This document shows, in pieces, positions 16,383-24,472 of a stretch of 64,000 bases of DNA. How positions within the stretch are numbered: the first letter of the stretch is position 1; every line of letters begins with the position of its first letter. Below the pieces are notes generated by a model, which saw only the letters and a list, made by a program, of their open reading frames with translations, ran no database searches and had not been told where the DNA came from. The stretch lies in assembly GCA_041658205.1 (NCBI GenBank), contig JBBAAO010000002.1, positions 434,001 through 498,000 of the forward strand, read 5' to 3'. This DNA comes from Bacteroidota bacterium. Its GTDB lineage: Bacteria > Bacteroidota > Ignavibacteria > UBA10030 > UBA8401. The position numbers and the translations under genes were made by a program.

Positions 16383-17510
16383 TCACAATATTGCATCCAT
16401 GATATTGTTTGGAGTAATCATCTTTCCGACAGAATTCACTCCGACGACCTCTTGTTCCTTAAACAGGGATTGGATAACACTTCGATATTGTCCCGTCATA
16501 TTTTCTTCTGCCACCACAATCCGCCGTACTCCGCGAGCAGCATCTTTCAACATTGTTTCGGGGACAGGGAACAGTGTTATGATGTTTGCATTGCGGACTT
16601 TTTTCCCTTCCGCGCGGGCTTTGCGGGTTGCTTCTTTTGCAGTACGGGCAGTGATTCCAAAACTTAACACTAATGTTTCAGCATTTTCCTGATCATCAAT
16701 CCGCACGATTGCCATTTCTTCTTTGTGTGCTTCAATTTTTTTTTGTAGATGAACAAGTACATCAACCGTTTCAGGAGAGTTTTTTTGCAATGTTCCTTTT
16801 TTGTCATGTGCAGAACCGGTCATCGTCACTTTATGGGGTCCCCCCACAGGAGAAAAAAGAGGAACATCTTCAAGATTCTGAAAATCGTACGTAAGGTGCT
16901 CTTTACCATTCTGTGTGATAAACTCTTTTCGATACCATTGTGGTATGCTTTTTAACTGTGTGAAATCGACATCTTCAGACATCATTCCCACTTCCTTGTC
17001 GGAAAGGATGATAACGGGAGTTCGCAACAGTTCTGCCCATTTAAAAGCAATCGTCGTCACTTCAAAACATTCCTGCGGTGTGCTGGGAGCGAAGATCGGA
17101 ATTGTATATGCACCCGACGTGCAAAATTCTGCAAAAAGAATATCTGCCTGACCGTTTTGAGTTGCTCCTCCGGTACTTGGTCCTAAACGCTGAACGAGTG
17201 CGATAACAACGGGAAGCTCTGTCATCAAGGCAAACTGCACTGTTTCAATCATCAGCGACCATCCGGGACCTGATGTTGCGGTCATCGTTTTTGCACCACG
17301 GCCTGATGCTCCCACGCAATATGCCAATGCGGATATTTCATCGGGAGCGGAAATGGCAACACCATTTCGCTGCGGCAATTGTTCGATCATTGCTTTATAC
17401 ACACCGGATGCGGGAGTGATAGGATATCCAGCAAAAAACTGACATCCAGCATGTAACGCCCCTTCGGCGATCATTTGGTTTCCTGTGCGTATTTTTATCG
17501 ATGATTGCAT
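16383..17510 (-). CDS. 2-oxoacid:ferredoxin oxidoreductase alpha subunit
   Basis: 375 residues, KorA-like without an N-terminal gamma domain. Motifs are GNQMIAEGALHAGCQFFAGYPITPASGVYKAM at the start, DEISALAYCVGASGRGAKTMTATSGPGWSLM for the pyrimidine-binding fold, and QRLGPSTGGATQNGQADI, typical of the family. It pairs with the TPP-binding beta-gamma fusion encoded immediately downstream, with stop and start overlapping or nearly so, which implies translational coupling and equal stoichiometry. The substrate (2-oxoglutarate, pyruvate or a branched-chain oxoacid) cannot be decided by eye. The gene is divergent from the M49 peptidase gene, so its promoter must lie in 17511-17725. Confidence 0.87.
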   Translation of the reverse strand: MQSSIKIRTGNQMIAEGALHAGCQFFAGYPITPASGVYKAMIEQLPQRNGVAISAPDEISALAYCVGASGRGAKTMTATSGPGWSLMIETVQFALMTELPVVIALVQRLGPSTGGATQNGQADILFAEFCTSGAYTIPIFAPSTPQECFEVTTIAFKWAELLRTPVIILSDKEVGMMSEDVDFTQLKSIPQWYRKEFITQNGKEHLTYDFQNLEDVPLFSPVGGPHKVTMTGSAHDKKGTLQKNSPETVDVLVHLQKKIEAHKEEMAIVRIDDQENAETLVLSFGITARTAKEATRKARAEGKKVRNANIITLFPVPETMLKDAARGVRRIVVAEENMTGQYRSVIQSLFKEQEVVGVNSVGKMITPNNIMDAIL

Positions 17511-17725
17511 TGTAATGGCTAGTGATAGTTATTCCCTCATAACAATAGCCATTTATGTGCCGAGTTCTGTGCACAGAAAATCAGCCTAATTTTGAGTGTC
17601 TATTTTTAAGGATGGGAAATTTCGACAGCAGAATTGCGAAAGTGGGAATAGAATTCAATTACAATCTTCAATTGCATTTACTCCATTCTCTCCATATTTT
17701 GATCAGTTAAAAAAATGGAGAAAAA

Positions 17726-19828
17726 ATGAAAAAGCTGTTTTCACTATTATTCACTGTTTGCATGATTATGCATCTCAACGCTCAACATAAGGATAAACCA
17801 ACACAACCAAATCTTATGGAACGAAAATATACAATTGAAAAATTACAGATGGGGGACGTTGGTCCCGTACGCATTGTGCAATTATATGCCGATGGATTTG
17901 AAAAACTTTCTTTGAAAGAAAAGACCTTTACATATTATCTATACAAAGCGGCACTTGCTGCAAGGGATATCTCCATCGATCAGCGTCATCGACACGCTTT
18001 GGAAATTCGCGAACTGCTTGAGGCGATCTACAAAAATCAAAAAGCGATCGATGCAGTGCTTTTAGATAAGATTATTCTTTATACGAAGTTATTCTGGGTG
18101 AATAATTCTCAATATGATAATATCACCTCTAGAAAATTTGTTCCGATGTTTTCTCCTGAGGAGTTTTCTTCTGCAATCAAAAGAGCAGTGAAGAACGGCG
18201 CGATGGTTTCGTTGCGTAGCGGAGAAACACTCGACCAGAAATTGGATCGGTTACGCAGATCGATTTTCGATATCGCCTACGAACCGGTGCAAACAAATAA
18301 AACTCCCGGTGAAGATATGATTGCAGGTAGCGCTAATAACGTCTATGAAGGAACAACATTCAACGAAGTGGATGCATGGGCTAAAGCCGGAAACGAAAAA
18401 AATCCTCTTAATTCAAAAGTGGTGAAGGAGGATGGAAAGCTGGTTGAAAAAGTATTTCGGACCGGAAACAAGCATATCGGGGGATCAGTTGAAGCAGGAT
18501 TGTATGCTGAGGATCTGCAAGTAGCGATCTCTTATTTAGAAAAAGCAAAAGCGTACGCCCATAATTCACAGCAAGCAGAAAATTTAACTAAACTCATAAA
18601 GTTTTATCAAACCGGCGATTTGAAAGATTGGCGTGAATATAATATCGGATGGGTGAAAGAGACAGAATCGCAGGTGGACATGATCCATGGATTTATCGAA
18701 GTCTATATAGACGCACGCGGAGCGAAAGGACAATTCGAATCGGTTGTGAATTTTGCCAATCCCGAATTGACAGAGCTCTTTCAAAAAGTGGGTACCAACG
18801 CCCAATATTTTGAAAACAGAATGCCGTGGGACGTGAAATACAAAAAATCGGATGTGAAACCGTTAAAATATACTGTGATCAACGTGGTTGTTGAGACCGG
18901 TGATGCAGGACCGGTCAGTGCAATCGGTATCAACTTGCCGAATGAACAGGATGTGCGCGAACAATATGGCAGCAAATCCGTGACACTCTATAACATTGTT
19001 GATGCGTATGAAAAAACCGGCGGAAAAGATATTCTGAAAGAATTTGCTTACGATCAGCACGAAATTGAATCTGCTGAAAAATTTAGTTCACTTGCAGATA
19101 ATATGCATACGGCCCTTCATGAAGTACTTGGTCATGCCTCCGGAAAAGTGTCTCCCTCTTTGAAAGTTGATCCGCAAGCTGCACTACCGGGATATTATTC
19201 CACACTCGAAGAAGCACGCGCCGATCTTGTTGCGCTCTATCATATCTGGGATCCAAAACTTGTCGAGATCGGGATCATTCCAAACACAACAGATGTGGTG
19301 AAAGCGATGTATGATAAAGAAGTGCGTAATGCAGGAATGATACAGTTGCAACGCGTTCCAAAAGGACATGATCAACTGGAAGAAGATCATATGAAGAACA
19401 GACAATTGATTGTCCACTGGCTCTGGAAGAATGCGGATTGTATTGAACGGGGAAAGCGAGATGGCAAAACGTTCTTTCGTGTGACAAGCTATGAAAAGAT
19501 GCGGGAAGGTGTCGGCAGACTCTTGTCAGAAATTCAACGAATTAAATCGGAAGGAGATCTCTCCAGCGCAAAATTATTGATCGATACTTACGGATTCAAA
19601 ATAGATACGACATTGCGGGACGAAGTACTTGCGCGAATGGAGAAACTTGATCGTGCAGTCTATACCGGTTTTGTCATGCCGAAGCTGGAGCCGGTAAAAG
19701 ATGCAAAAGGGACTATTACCGAGGTAAACATTGTCTATCCAATGGATCTTGGTAAACAAATGTTGGAATATTCAGCGTTCACAAAAGAGGAAAAGGAAAA
19801 AGCACACAAAACACTACAGGGAAAATAA
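17726..19828 (+). CDS. Exported dipeptidyl peptidase III-family (M49) metallopeptidase
   Basis: 700 residues with a signal peptide (residues ~1-19, ending LNAQ). The M49 zinc motif HEVLGH lies at 465-470 (HExxGH, the one-residue-longer form unique to DPP III), with the further metal-binding EEARADLVALYH segment at ~495 supplying the third ligand. Other M49 segments are GNKHIGGSVEAGLYAEDL, RVTSYEKMREGVGRLL and the closing TGFVMPKLEPV. The family removes dipeptides from the N-terminus of short peptides. The leader places this one in the periplasm or envelope, as for several Bacteroidota homologues. It is monocistronic: a perfect 14-bp stem terminator follows at 19966. Confidence 0.88.
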   Translation: MKKLFSLLFTVCMIMHLNAQHKDKPTQPNLMERKYTIEKLQMGDVGPVRIVQLYADGFEKLSLKEKTFTYYLYKAALAARDISIDQRHRHALEIRELLEAIYKNQKAIDAVLLDKIILYTKLFWVNNSQYDNITSRKFVPMFSPEEFSSAIKRAVKNGAMVSLRSGETLDQKLDRLRRSIFDIAYEPVQTNKTPGEDMIAGSANNVYEGTTFNEVDAWAKAGNEKNPLNSKVVKEDGKLVEKVFRTGNKHIGGSVEAGLYAEDLQVAISYLEKAKAYAHNSQQAENLTKLIKFYQTGDLKDWREYNIGWVKETESQVDMIHGFIEVYIDARGAKGQFESVVNFANPELTELFQKVGTNAQYFENRMPWDVKYKKSDVKPLKYTVINVVVETGDAGPVSAIGINLPNEQDVREQYGSKSVTLYNIVDAYEKTGGKDILKEFAYDQHEIESAEKFSSLADNMHTALHEVLGHASGKVSPSLKVDPQAALPGYYSTLEEARADLVALYHIWDPKLVEIGIIPNTTDVVKAMYDKEVRNAGMIQLQRVPKGHDQLEEDHMKNRQLIVHWLWKNADCIERGKRDGKTFFRVTSYEKMREGVGRLLSEIQRIKSEGDLSSAKLLIDTYGFKIDTTLRDEVLARMEKLDRAVYTGFVMPKLEPVKDAKGTITEVNIVYPMDLGKQMLEYSAFTKEEKEKAHKTLQGK

Positions 19829-19965
19829 CTGTATAAAGAGTTGCACCTTAATCTCATTTTTATATCTTATATGTAATGAAATCAATTCAATCCTATAACG
19901 CTCTATGTTGTCTACCGGAATTTCTATTGCAATGAAAGACTGATCATAGTGCCATGTAGTTTTTT

Positions 19966-19997
19966 GAAAAAGTCTTTCGTCCGCGAAAGACTTTTTC
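19966..19997 (+). terminator. Strong hairpin terminator
   Basis: A 14-base perfect stem, GAAAAAGTCTTTCG against CGAAAGACTTTTTC, surrounds a four-base loop. The T run is within the 3' arm. It separates the M49 peptidase gene from the YeeE/YedE pair. Confidence 0.85.
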
Positions 19998-20061
19998 ATT
20001 TTAGGATAAGATGTACTCAAGCTGTTAACAAGTATTTCAACTATAATAAAGGAAAAAACAT

Positions 20062-20535
20062 ATGAATTGGCTCTTTGAACCATGGAATTGGTACATCGCC
20101 GGACCGATTATCGGTCTGTTTGTACCGGTATTGTTAATTGTCACCAACAAAATGCTCGGCATTTCATCATCATTCGAACATCTTTGTATGATTCTTCTTC
20201 CAAAAGAGAAGGGTCAGATCTTCAAGTTCAATCTTGAAGAAAACAGTTGGAAACTCTATTTCTCCATCGGTATTGCGGTTGGAGCATTTATTGTTTCCCA
20301 ATTCCTTTCATCATCACCGCTCCATTTTTTACCGGAACAATATCATACCACTTCTGGATATGTGAAATTATTTTTCGGCGGCATTTTGGTCGGTTTTGGA
20401 ACGCGGTATGCCAACGGCTGCACTTCCGGCCACTCAATCTTTGGACTCTCTATCTTACAGTCCTCAAGCTTAAAAGCGACACTCGCTTTTTTTGCCGGCG
20501 GATTGCTTTATACATTTTTAGCATCATATTTTTAA
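20062..20535 (+). CDS. YeeE/YedE family transporter subunit (first half)
   Basis: 157 residues, AAAGGA ribosome-binding site, about four hydrophobic segments. It contains the conserved GILVGFGTRYANGCTSGHSIFGLS motif of the YeeE/YedE (sulf_transp) family, whose cysteine is essential in thiosulfate transporters of this fold. The full-length transporter is here split into two neighbouring genes, with the second half encoded 10 bases downstream. Together they probably form a cytoplasmic-membrane channel for thiosulfate or another reduced sulfur compound. No sulfur-oxidising or ArsR gene accompanies the pair in this window. Confidence 0.8.
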   Translation: MNWLFEPWNWYIAGPIIGLFVPVLLIVTNKMLGISSSFEHLCMILLPKEKGQIFKFNLEENSWKLYFSIGIAVGAFIVSQFLSSSPLHFLPEQYHTTSGYVKLFFGGILVGFGTRYANGCTSGHSIFGLSILQSSSLKATLAFFAGGLLYTFLASYF

Positions 20536-20545
20536 CGGAGAGATA

Positions 20546-20956
20546 ATGAAAAATCTTACATATGGAATTTTTGGGATTTTATTTGGTGTTGTTCTGACGA
20601 AAGCAGAAGTGGTTAGCTGGTTTAGAATTCAGAATATGTTTCAATTCGTCGAATGGCACATGTACCTGATTATCGGATCTGCTGTTGTTGTCGGTGCAAT
20701 CTCTATGCAGATTGTCCAACGATTAAAATTAAAGACAATCAATGGTGAAGAACTTCGCTTTCAAGGAAAAAAATATCATAAAGGATTCATCATTGGCGGG
20801 ATGATATTTGGATTTGGGTGGGCGATTACCGGTGCATGCCCTGGACCGATCTTTGCACAGATTGGTGCAGGAGAACTTCCGGCCATCTTTACATTGTCCG
20901 GTGCTCTTGTTGGTGCGTTTCTCTATCATTCTTTGAAAGCTAAACTTCCTCACTAA
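20546..20956 (+). CDS. YeeE/YedE family transporter subunit (second half)
   Basis: 136 residues with four hydrophobic segments and the second family signature FGFGWAITGACPGPIFAQIG, including the conserved cysteine in ACPGP. It starts 10 bases after the stop of its partner with a GGAGA Shine-Dalgarno, so the two are an operon. In fused homologues both motifs line one substrate path with paired cysteines; the split form is a known variant in Gram-negative bacteria. Substrate assignment to thiosulfate/sulfur is by family only. Confidence 0.8.
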   Translation: MKNLTYGIFGILFGVVLTKAEVVSWFRIQNMFQFVEWHMYLIIGSAVVVGAISMQIVQRLKLKTINGEELRFQGKKYHKGFIIGGMIFGFGWAITGACPGPIFAQIGAGELPAIFTLSGALVGAFLYHSLKAKLPH

Positions 20957-21011
20957 CCTGAACAACGGTGATTTACACAATAATTGTTCAAGAATGTGAA
21001 AAAAACGCAGG

Positions 21012-21042
21012 TTTGCATCCCCCAAAAAATCTGTTTATCTTG
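21012..21042 (+). promoter_or_regulatory. Candidate Bacteroidota-type promoter of the toxin-antitoxin operon
   Basis: TTTG at 21012-21015 and TATCTTG at 21036-21042 are 20 bases apart. The Bacteroidota housekeeping pattern is TTTG, about 19 bases, then TAnnTTTG. The -7 element lacks one T. It lies 60 bases upstream of the antitoxin ATG. Confidence 0.35.
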
Positions 21043-21055
21043 GTTCAACAAGCAA

Positions 21056-21083
21056 CATAAAAGCGGCATTGCTCGCTTTTATG
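21056..21083. promoter_or_regulatory. Palindromic hairpin ahead of the antitoxin gene
   Basis: CATAAAAGCG at 21056-21065 pairs perfectly with CGCTTTTATG at 21074-21083 around an eight-base loop. It lies between the candidate promoter and the antitoxin start, so it could be an operator for toxin-antitoxin autoregulation, or the terminator of the upstream YeeE/YedE pair. It lacks a long T run, so the operator reading is not excluded. Confidence 0.45.
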
Positions 21084-21102
21084 CCTTAAAACCGAGGATA
21101 GT

Positions 21103-21330
21103 ATGAGCAGACAAGAATTGATCCAATATACTGTTGAACATATCCAAAAACTTCCTGAAGAAAAGATTAAAGAAGTTGCAGATTTTGCAGAATTTCTTTT
21201 GAATAAAATTGAAGACAAGGTCTTGATTGAGGGTATTCAAAAACTTGCTGCTCGTTCAAAATCCTATACTTTTTTAGAACAAGAAGACGAACTTTATACC
21301 GTGAACGATCTTAAGGAGCGATATCATTGA
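21103..21330 (+). CDS. Type II antitoxin partner of a MazF-like toxin (DUF2281-like)
   Basis: 75 residues, GAGGA Shine-Dalgarno. The N-terminal part (ELIQYTVEHIQKLPEEKIKEVADFAEFLLNK) is the amphipathic helical segment of DUF2281-type antitoxins; the acidic C-terminus ending ELYTVNDLKERYH would bind the toxin. Its stop overlaps the toxin start by four bases, the normal arrangement for translational coupling. It should neutralise the toxin encoded next and repress the operon. Confidence 0.72.
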   Translation: MSRQELIQYTVEHIQKLPEEKIKEVADFAEFLLNKIEDKVLIEGIQKLAARSKSYTFLEQEDELYTVNDLKERYH

Positions 21331-21650
21331 CAAAAGGGGACATCGTTCTTGTTTCTTTTCCTTTTACCGATGCTTTAGGAGCGAAAAATAGACCGGCGAT
21401 TGTTCTTGTTGAAACTGAATTCGATACTACCGTTTGTTTTCTAACATCAAAAACTAAATGGTCAGAAGAATATGATATAACAATTAGTCCCACTCCAACA
21501 AACGGATTAAAAAAACAATCACTTGCGCGAGTTACCAAAATTGCAACATTAGATAAAGAATTAATTTTAGGTCGCCTTGGTTCGCTAGACGCAAAAATAA
21601 TTTTAGACATTAATAAAAGTTTGATAAAAGCATTTAAATTAGACATATAA
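21327..21650 (+). CDS. MazF/PemK-family toxin (mRNA interferase)
   Basis: 107 residues from a TTG start at 21327 that overlaps the antitoxin stop. The N-terminus TKGDIVLVSFPFTD and the following KNRPAIVLVE are the core MazF/PemK strands, with the conserved GDI and RPA residues. TSKTKWSEEYDITI and SLARVTKIATLDKELI follow as in the family. It is predicted to cleave RNA when freed from its antitoxin. The TTG start may keep toxin output below that of the antitoxin. A weak hairpin with a T run at 21661 follows. Confidence 0.83.
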   Translation: MTKGDIVLVSFPFTDALGAKNRPAIVLVETEFDTTVCFLTSKTKWSEEYDITISPTPTNGLKKQSLARVTKIATLDKELILGRLGSLDAKIILDINKSLIKAFKLDI

Positions 21651-21660
21651 ATAATTATAC

Positions 21661-21684
21661 AGCGGCCTTGTCCGCTTTTTTTAT
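21661..21684 (+). terminator. Short terminator after the toxin gene
   Basis: A five-base stem AGCGG/CCGCT with a six-base loop is followed by a seven-T run. The stem is short, but the position ten bases after the toxin stop is right. Confidence 0.6.
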
Positions 21685-21708
21685 CCTCCTCGAAGCAGAA
21701 ACCTTGTT

Positions 21709-24087
21709 ATGGCTCAAGATATTATCATAAAACCCGAAGAAACAATCGAAACACTTGATTCAATTCCGCAAACACTACCAGTGTTGCCGCTGCGGGATGT
21801 TGTCATTTTTCCCTATATGATTTTCCCGGTGTTGGTCGGTCGGGAATCGTCCCTCCGTGCGGCAAACCATGCGCTGGAGAATAACAAATTCATTTTCCTC
21901 GTTGCGCAGAAGGATCCGACTGTAGAAGATCCGGGAAAAGAAGATATTTATATGGAAGGAACGGTCGCAAAGATCGTACAGATATTAAAACTTCCAAATA
22001 ATCTGATGAAGATTCTTGTTGACGGAACTGTGCAAGGAGTCATTAAAGAATTTTTACCGAACGACAAATTTATGATGGCGGATATTTCGACAACATTCCA
22101 ATCGTCGGATAAATCGACGGAGATGGATGCGATCGTTCGTCATGCGTCATCGTTGTTTTCGGAATATGTTCGGGCTAATCGCAATATTCCCCCTGAAGCG
22201 CTCGCGGCTTTCGAAAACATTAAGGACGTTCAGCGCCGGTTGTATTATATTGCCGCCAATATTCTTCAGACCGTTGAGATAAAACAAAAAATCTTGCGCC
22301 TAAATATATTGAAGGACCAATATCTAGAAGTAATTAGGATTTTAAATTCAGAAATTTCCATTCTGAAGATCGAACGTGAGATTGATACAAAAGTCCATGA
22401 GAATATCCAAAAGACGCAGCGTAAATACTTCATTCAGGAACAAATCAAAATTCTTCAGGATGAGCTGGGAGATGAAGAAGGAACGCCTGAACTTGCGAAA
22501 CTAAAGGATGACATCGAAAAATCGGGAATGACGAAGGATGCTCTCGAGAAGGCGATGGAAGAATTCAACAAATTGAAAAAGACCCCTTCGATGTCTCCGG
22601 AATTCGGTGTGATTAGGAATTATCTTGATTGGCTTGTCAGTCTGCCGTGGAAGAAAAAAACCAAAGATGATCTCGAGATCGATCATGTAAAGAAGATTCT
22701 TGATGAAGATCATTATGGATTGGAAAAACCAAAAGATCGAATTCTTGAACATATCGCTGTATTGAATCTTGTGAAAGAGATGAAAGGTCAGATCCTTTGT
22801 CTGGTTGGTCCGCCCGGTGTTGGGAAAACTTCTCTCGCAAAATCCATTGCGCGTGCAATGGGAAGAAAATTTGTGCGTATGTCGCTTGGCGGCGTGCGTG
22901 ATGAAGCGGAAATCCGCGGACATCGTAGAACGTACATAGGCTCCATGCCAGGTAAGATTATCCAATCAATGAAACGGGCTGGTGTTGTTAATCCTGTGCT
23001 TCTTATGGATGAAATTGATAAGATGAGCACGGATTTTCGCGGCGATCCATCCAGCGCACTGTTGGAAGTACTCGATCCGCAGCAGAATAACACATTCAAT
23101 GACCACTATCTGGAAGTGGACTACGATTTATCAAAAGTTATGTTCATCACCACGGCAAATGTGCGGTATCAAATTCCGTTGCCATTGCTGGACCGAATGG
23201 AAGTGATTGAGCTTTCCAGTTATTTGGATTTTGAGAAAAAAGAAATCGCGAAGAAACATATCGTTCCCCGCTTGATCACCGATCACGGAATGAACAATAA
23301 AGAGATCGAAATCCGCGACGAAGCAATTCAGAAAATCATCACGGAATATACGCGTGAAAGCGGCGTTCGAAATCTTGAACGGGAGATAGCATCTATTTGC
23401 CGCAAAGCGGCAAAAGAGACGGTGCTGGCACGGCAAAAGAACGGAAAGAAAAAACGTTCGTTGTTAGTTGTAGATGAAAAAAAGATCGAAGAGTATCTTG
23501 GTGTACCGAAGTACAGAAATAAAGAAGCGGATAAAAAAGCGCAGGTTGGTTCCGTAACAGGATTGGCATGGACAAGCGTTGGCGGCGATATTTTGCATGT
23601 TGATGTTACATTAATGAACGGCGCTGGAAAGCTGACGTTAACCGGTCAGCTCGGTGACGTGATGAAAGAATCAGCTCAGGCGGCGTTGAGTTTTATTCGT
23701 TCCAACGCCAAAAAATTAAAACTGAATCCGGAATTTTTCAAAAAGCATGAGATTCACATTCATCTACCGGAAGGAGCGATCCCCAAAGATGGACCTTCGG
23801 CCGGAATTACAATGACGATGGCAATGATTTCCGCTATCAGCGGAAAACCTGCTCGCGCCGATGTGGCGATGACCGGCGAAATTACATTACGCGGTGAAGT
23901 GCTTCCAATTGGCGGATTAAATGAAAAGCTGCTCGCAGCAAAACGGGCGGGAATTAAAACCGTGTTGATTCCGAAAGAGAATCTTAAAGATCTAACGGAA
24001 ATTCAGACAAGTGTGAAAGAGGGCTTAAAGATTATTCCAGTCGAAAGGATTGAAGATGCACTGCCAATTGTGTTTGGGAAAAAATGA
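21709..24087 (+). CDS. lon: ATP-dependent protease La (Lon)
   Basis: 792 residues, typical LonA length. Residues ~22-215 form the N-terminal substrate-recognition domain (LPVLPLRDVVIFPYMIFPV). The coiled-coil linker contains QRKYFIQEQIKILQDELG. AAA+ Walker A is GPPGVGKT at 367-374, followed by GGVRDEAEIRGHRRTYIGSMPG. The protease domain carries the Ser-Lys dyad, S697 in PKDGPSAG and K740 in GGLNEKLLAAKRAG. It degrades misfolded and selected regulatory proteins in the cytoplasm. No strong Shine-Dalgarno precedes the ATG. It is adjacent to a toxin-antitoxin module whose antitoxin is the kind of labile protein Lon usually removes, but adjacency alone does not prove a link. Confidence 0.96.
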   Translation: MAQDIIIKPEETIETLDSIPQTLPVLPLRDVVIFPYMIFPVLVGRESSLRAANHALENNKFIFLVAQKDPTVEDPGKEDIYMEGTVAKIVQILKLPNNLMKILVDGTVQGVIKEFLPNDKFMMADISTTFQSSDKSTEMDAIVRHASSLFSEYVRANRNIPPEALAAFENIKDVQRRLYYIAANILQTVEIKQKILRLNILKDQYLEVIRILNSEISILKIEREIDTKVHENIQKTQRKYFIQEQIKILQDELGDEEGTPELAKLKDDIEKSGMTKDALEKAMEEFNKLKKTPSMSPEFGVIRNYLDWLVSLPWKKKTKDDLEIDHVKKILDEDHYGLEKPKDRILEHIAVLNLVKEMKGQILCLVGPPGVGKTSLAKSIARAMGRKFVRMSLGGVRDEAEIRGHRRTYIGSMPGKIIQSMKRAGVVNPVLLMDEIDKMSTDFRGDPSSALLEVLDPQQNNTFNDHYLEVDYDLSKVMFITTANVRYQIPLPLLDRMEVIELSSYLDFEKKEIAKKHIVPRLITDHGMNNKEIEIRDEAIQKIITEYTRESGVRNLEREIASICRKAAKETVLARQKNGKKKRSLLVVDEKKIEEYLGVPKYRNKEADKKAQVGSVTGLAWTSVGGDILHVDVTLMNGAGKLTLTGQLGDVMKESAQAALSFIRSNAKKLKLNPEFFKKHEIHIHLPEGAIPKDGPSAGITMTMAMISAISGKPARADVAMTGEITLRGEVLPIGGLNEKLLAAKRAGIKTVLIPKENLKDLTEIQTSVKEGLKIIPVERIEDALPIVFGKK

Positions 24088-24472
24088 TCTACGTGAACAC
24101 GAGTTACGCCGAAGAAATGGATTGACGGGATAGAACGAAAATAAAGTTAGAAGCCATTTCAAAAACACAAAAACAACGGTCATTCTGAATCCCGATGCTA
24201 TCCTGAGCGGAGCGAAGGATATCGGGATGAAGAATCTGAAAATAGTATCAGATTTGCCGACATGCTTTTTAACGCACGGTACCTCCCGTTTTTTGAGATT
24301 CCACTTTGAGGGATTCCCAAACGCGGAACCGAACAACGAGGCTTTGCTGCACATTTTTTGGAAAAAAATTCTGTGGCTTGCTCAGATCCTTCGCTCCGCT
24401 CAGGATGGCAATAGTTTCATTTTTTAGATGGATTCTAGTAAAGCAGTTATAGTTTTATTATTTTGAGAGATC
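24088..24472. repeat. Intergenic region with a 21-bp perfect inverted repeat pair (MITE-like)
   Basis: ATCCTGAGCGGAGCGAAGGAT (21 bases, at 24200-24220) recurs as its exact reverse complement at 24386-24406, enclosing 165 bases. The left copy is itself flanked by CCCGAT and ATCGGG, forming a hairpin. No coding sequence for a transposase is present. This resembles non-autonomous repeat elements built on a CTGAGCG(A/G)AGCGAAGGAT core that are common in intergenic DNA of many bacteria. It separates lon from dnaX. No terminator is obvious. Confidence 0.65.

Noticed and set aside
22501..22965. Long minus-strand open frame inside lon
   Set aside because: It lies completely antisense to the strongly conserved lon frame and shows no family pattern.
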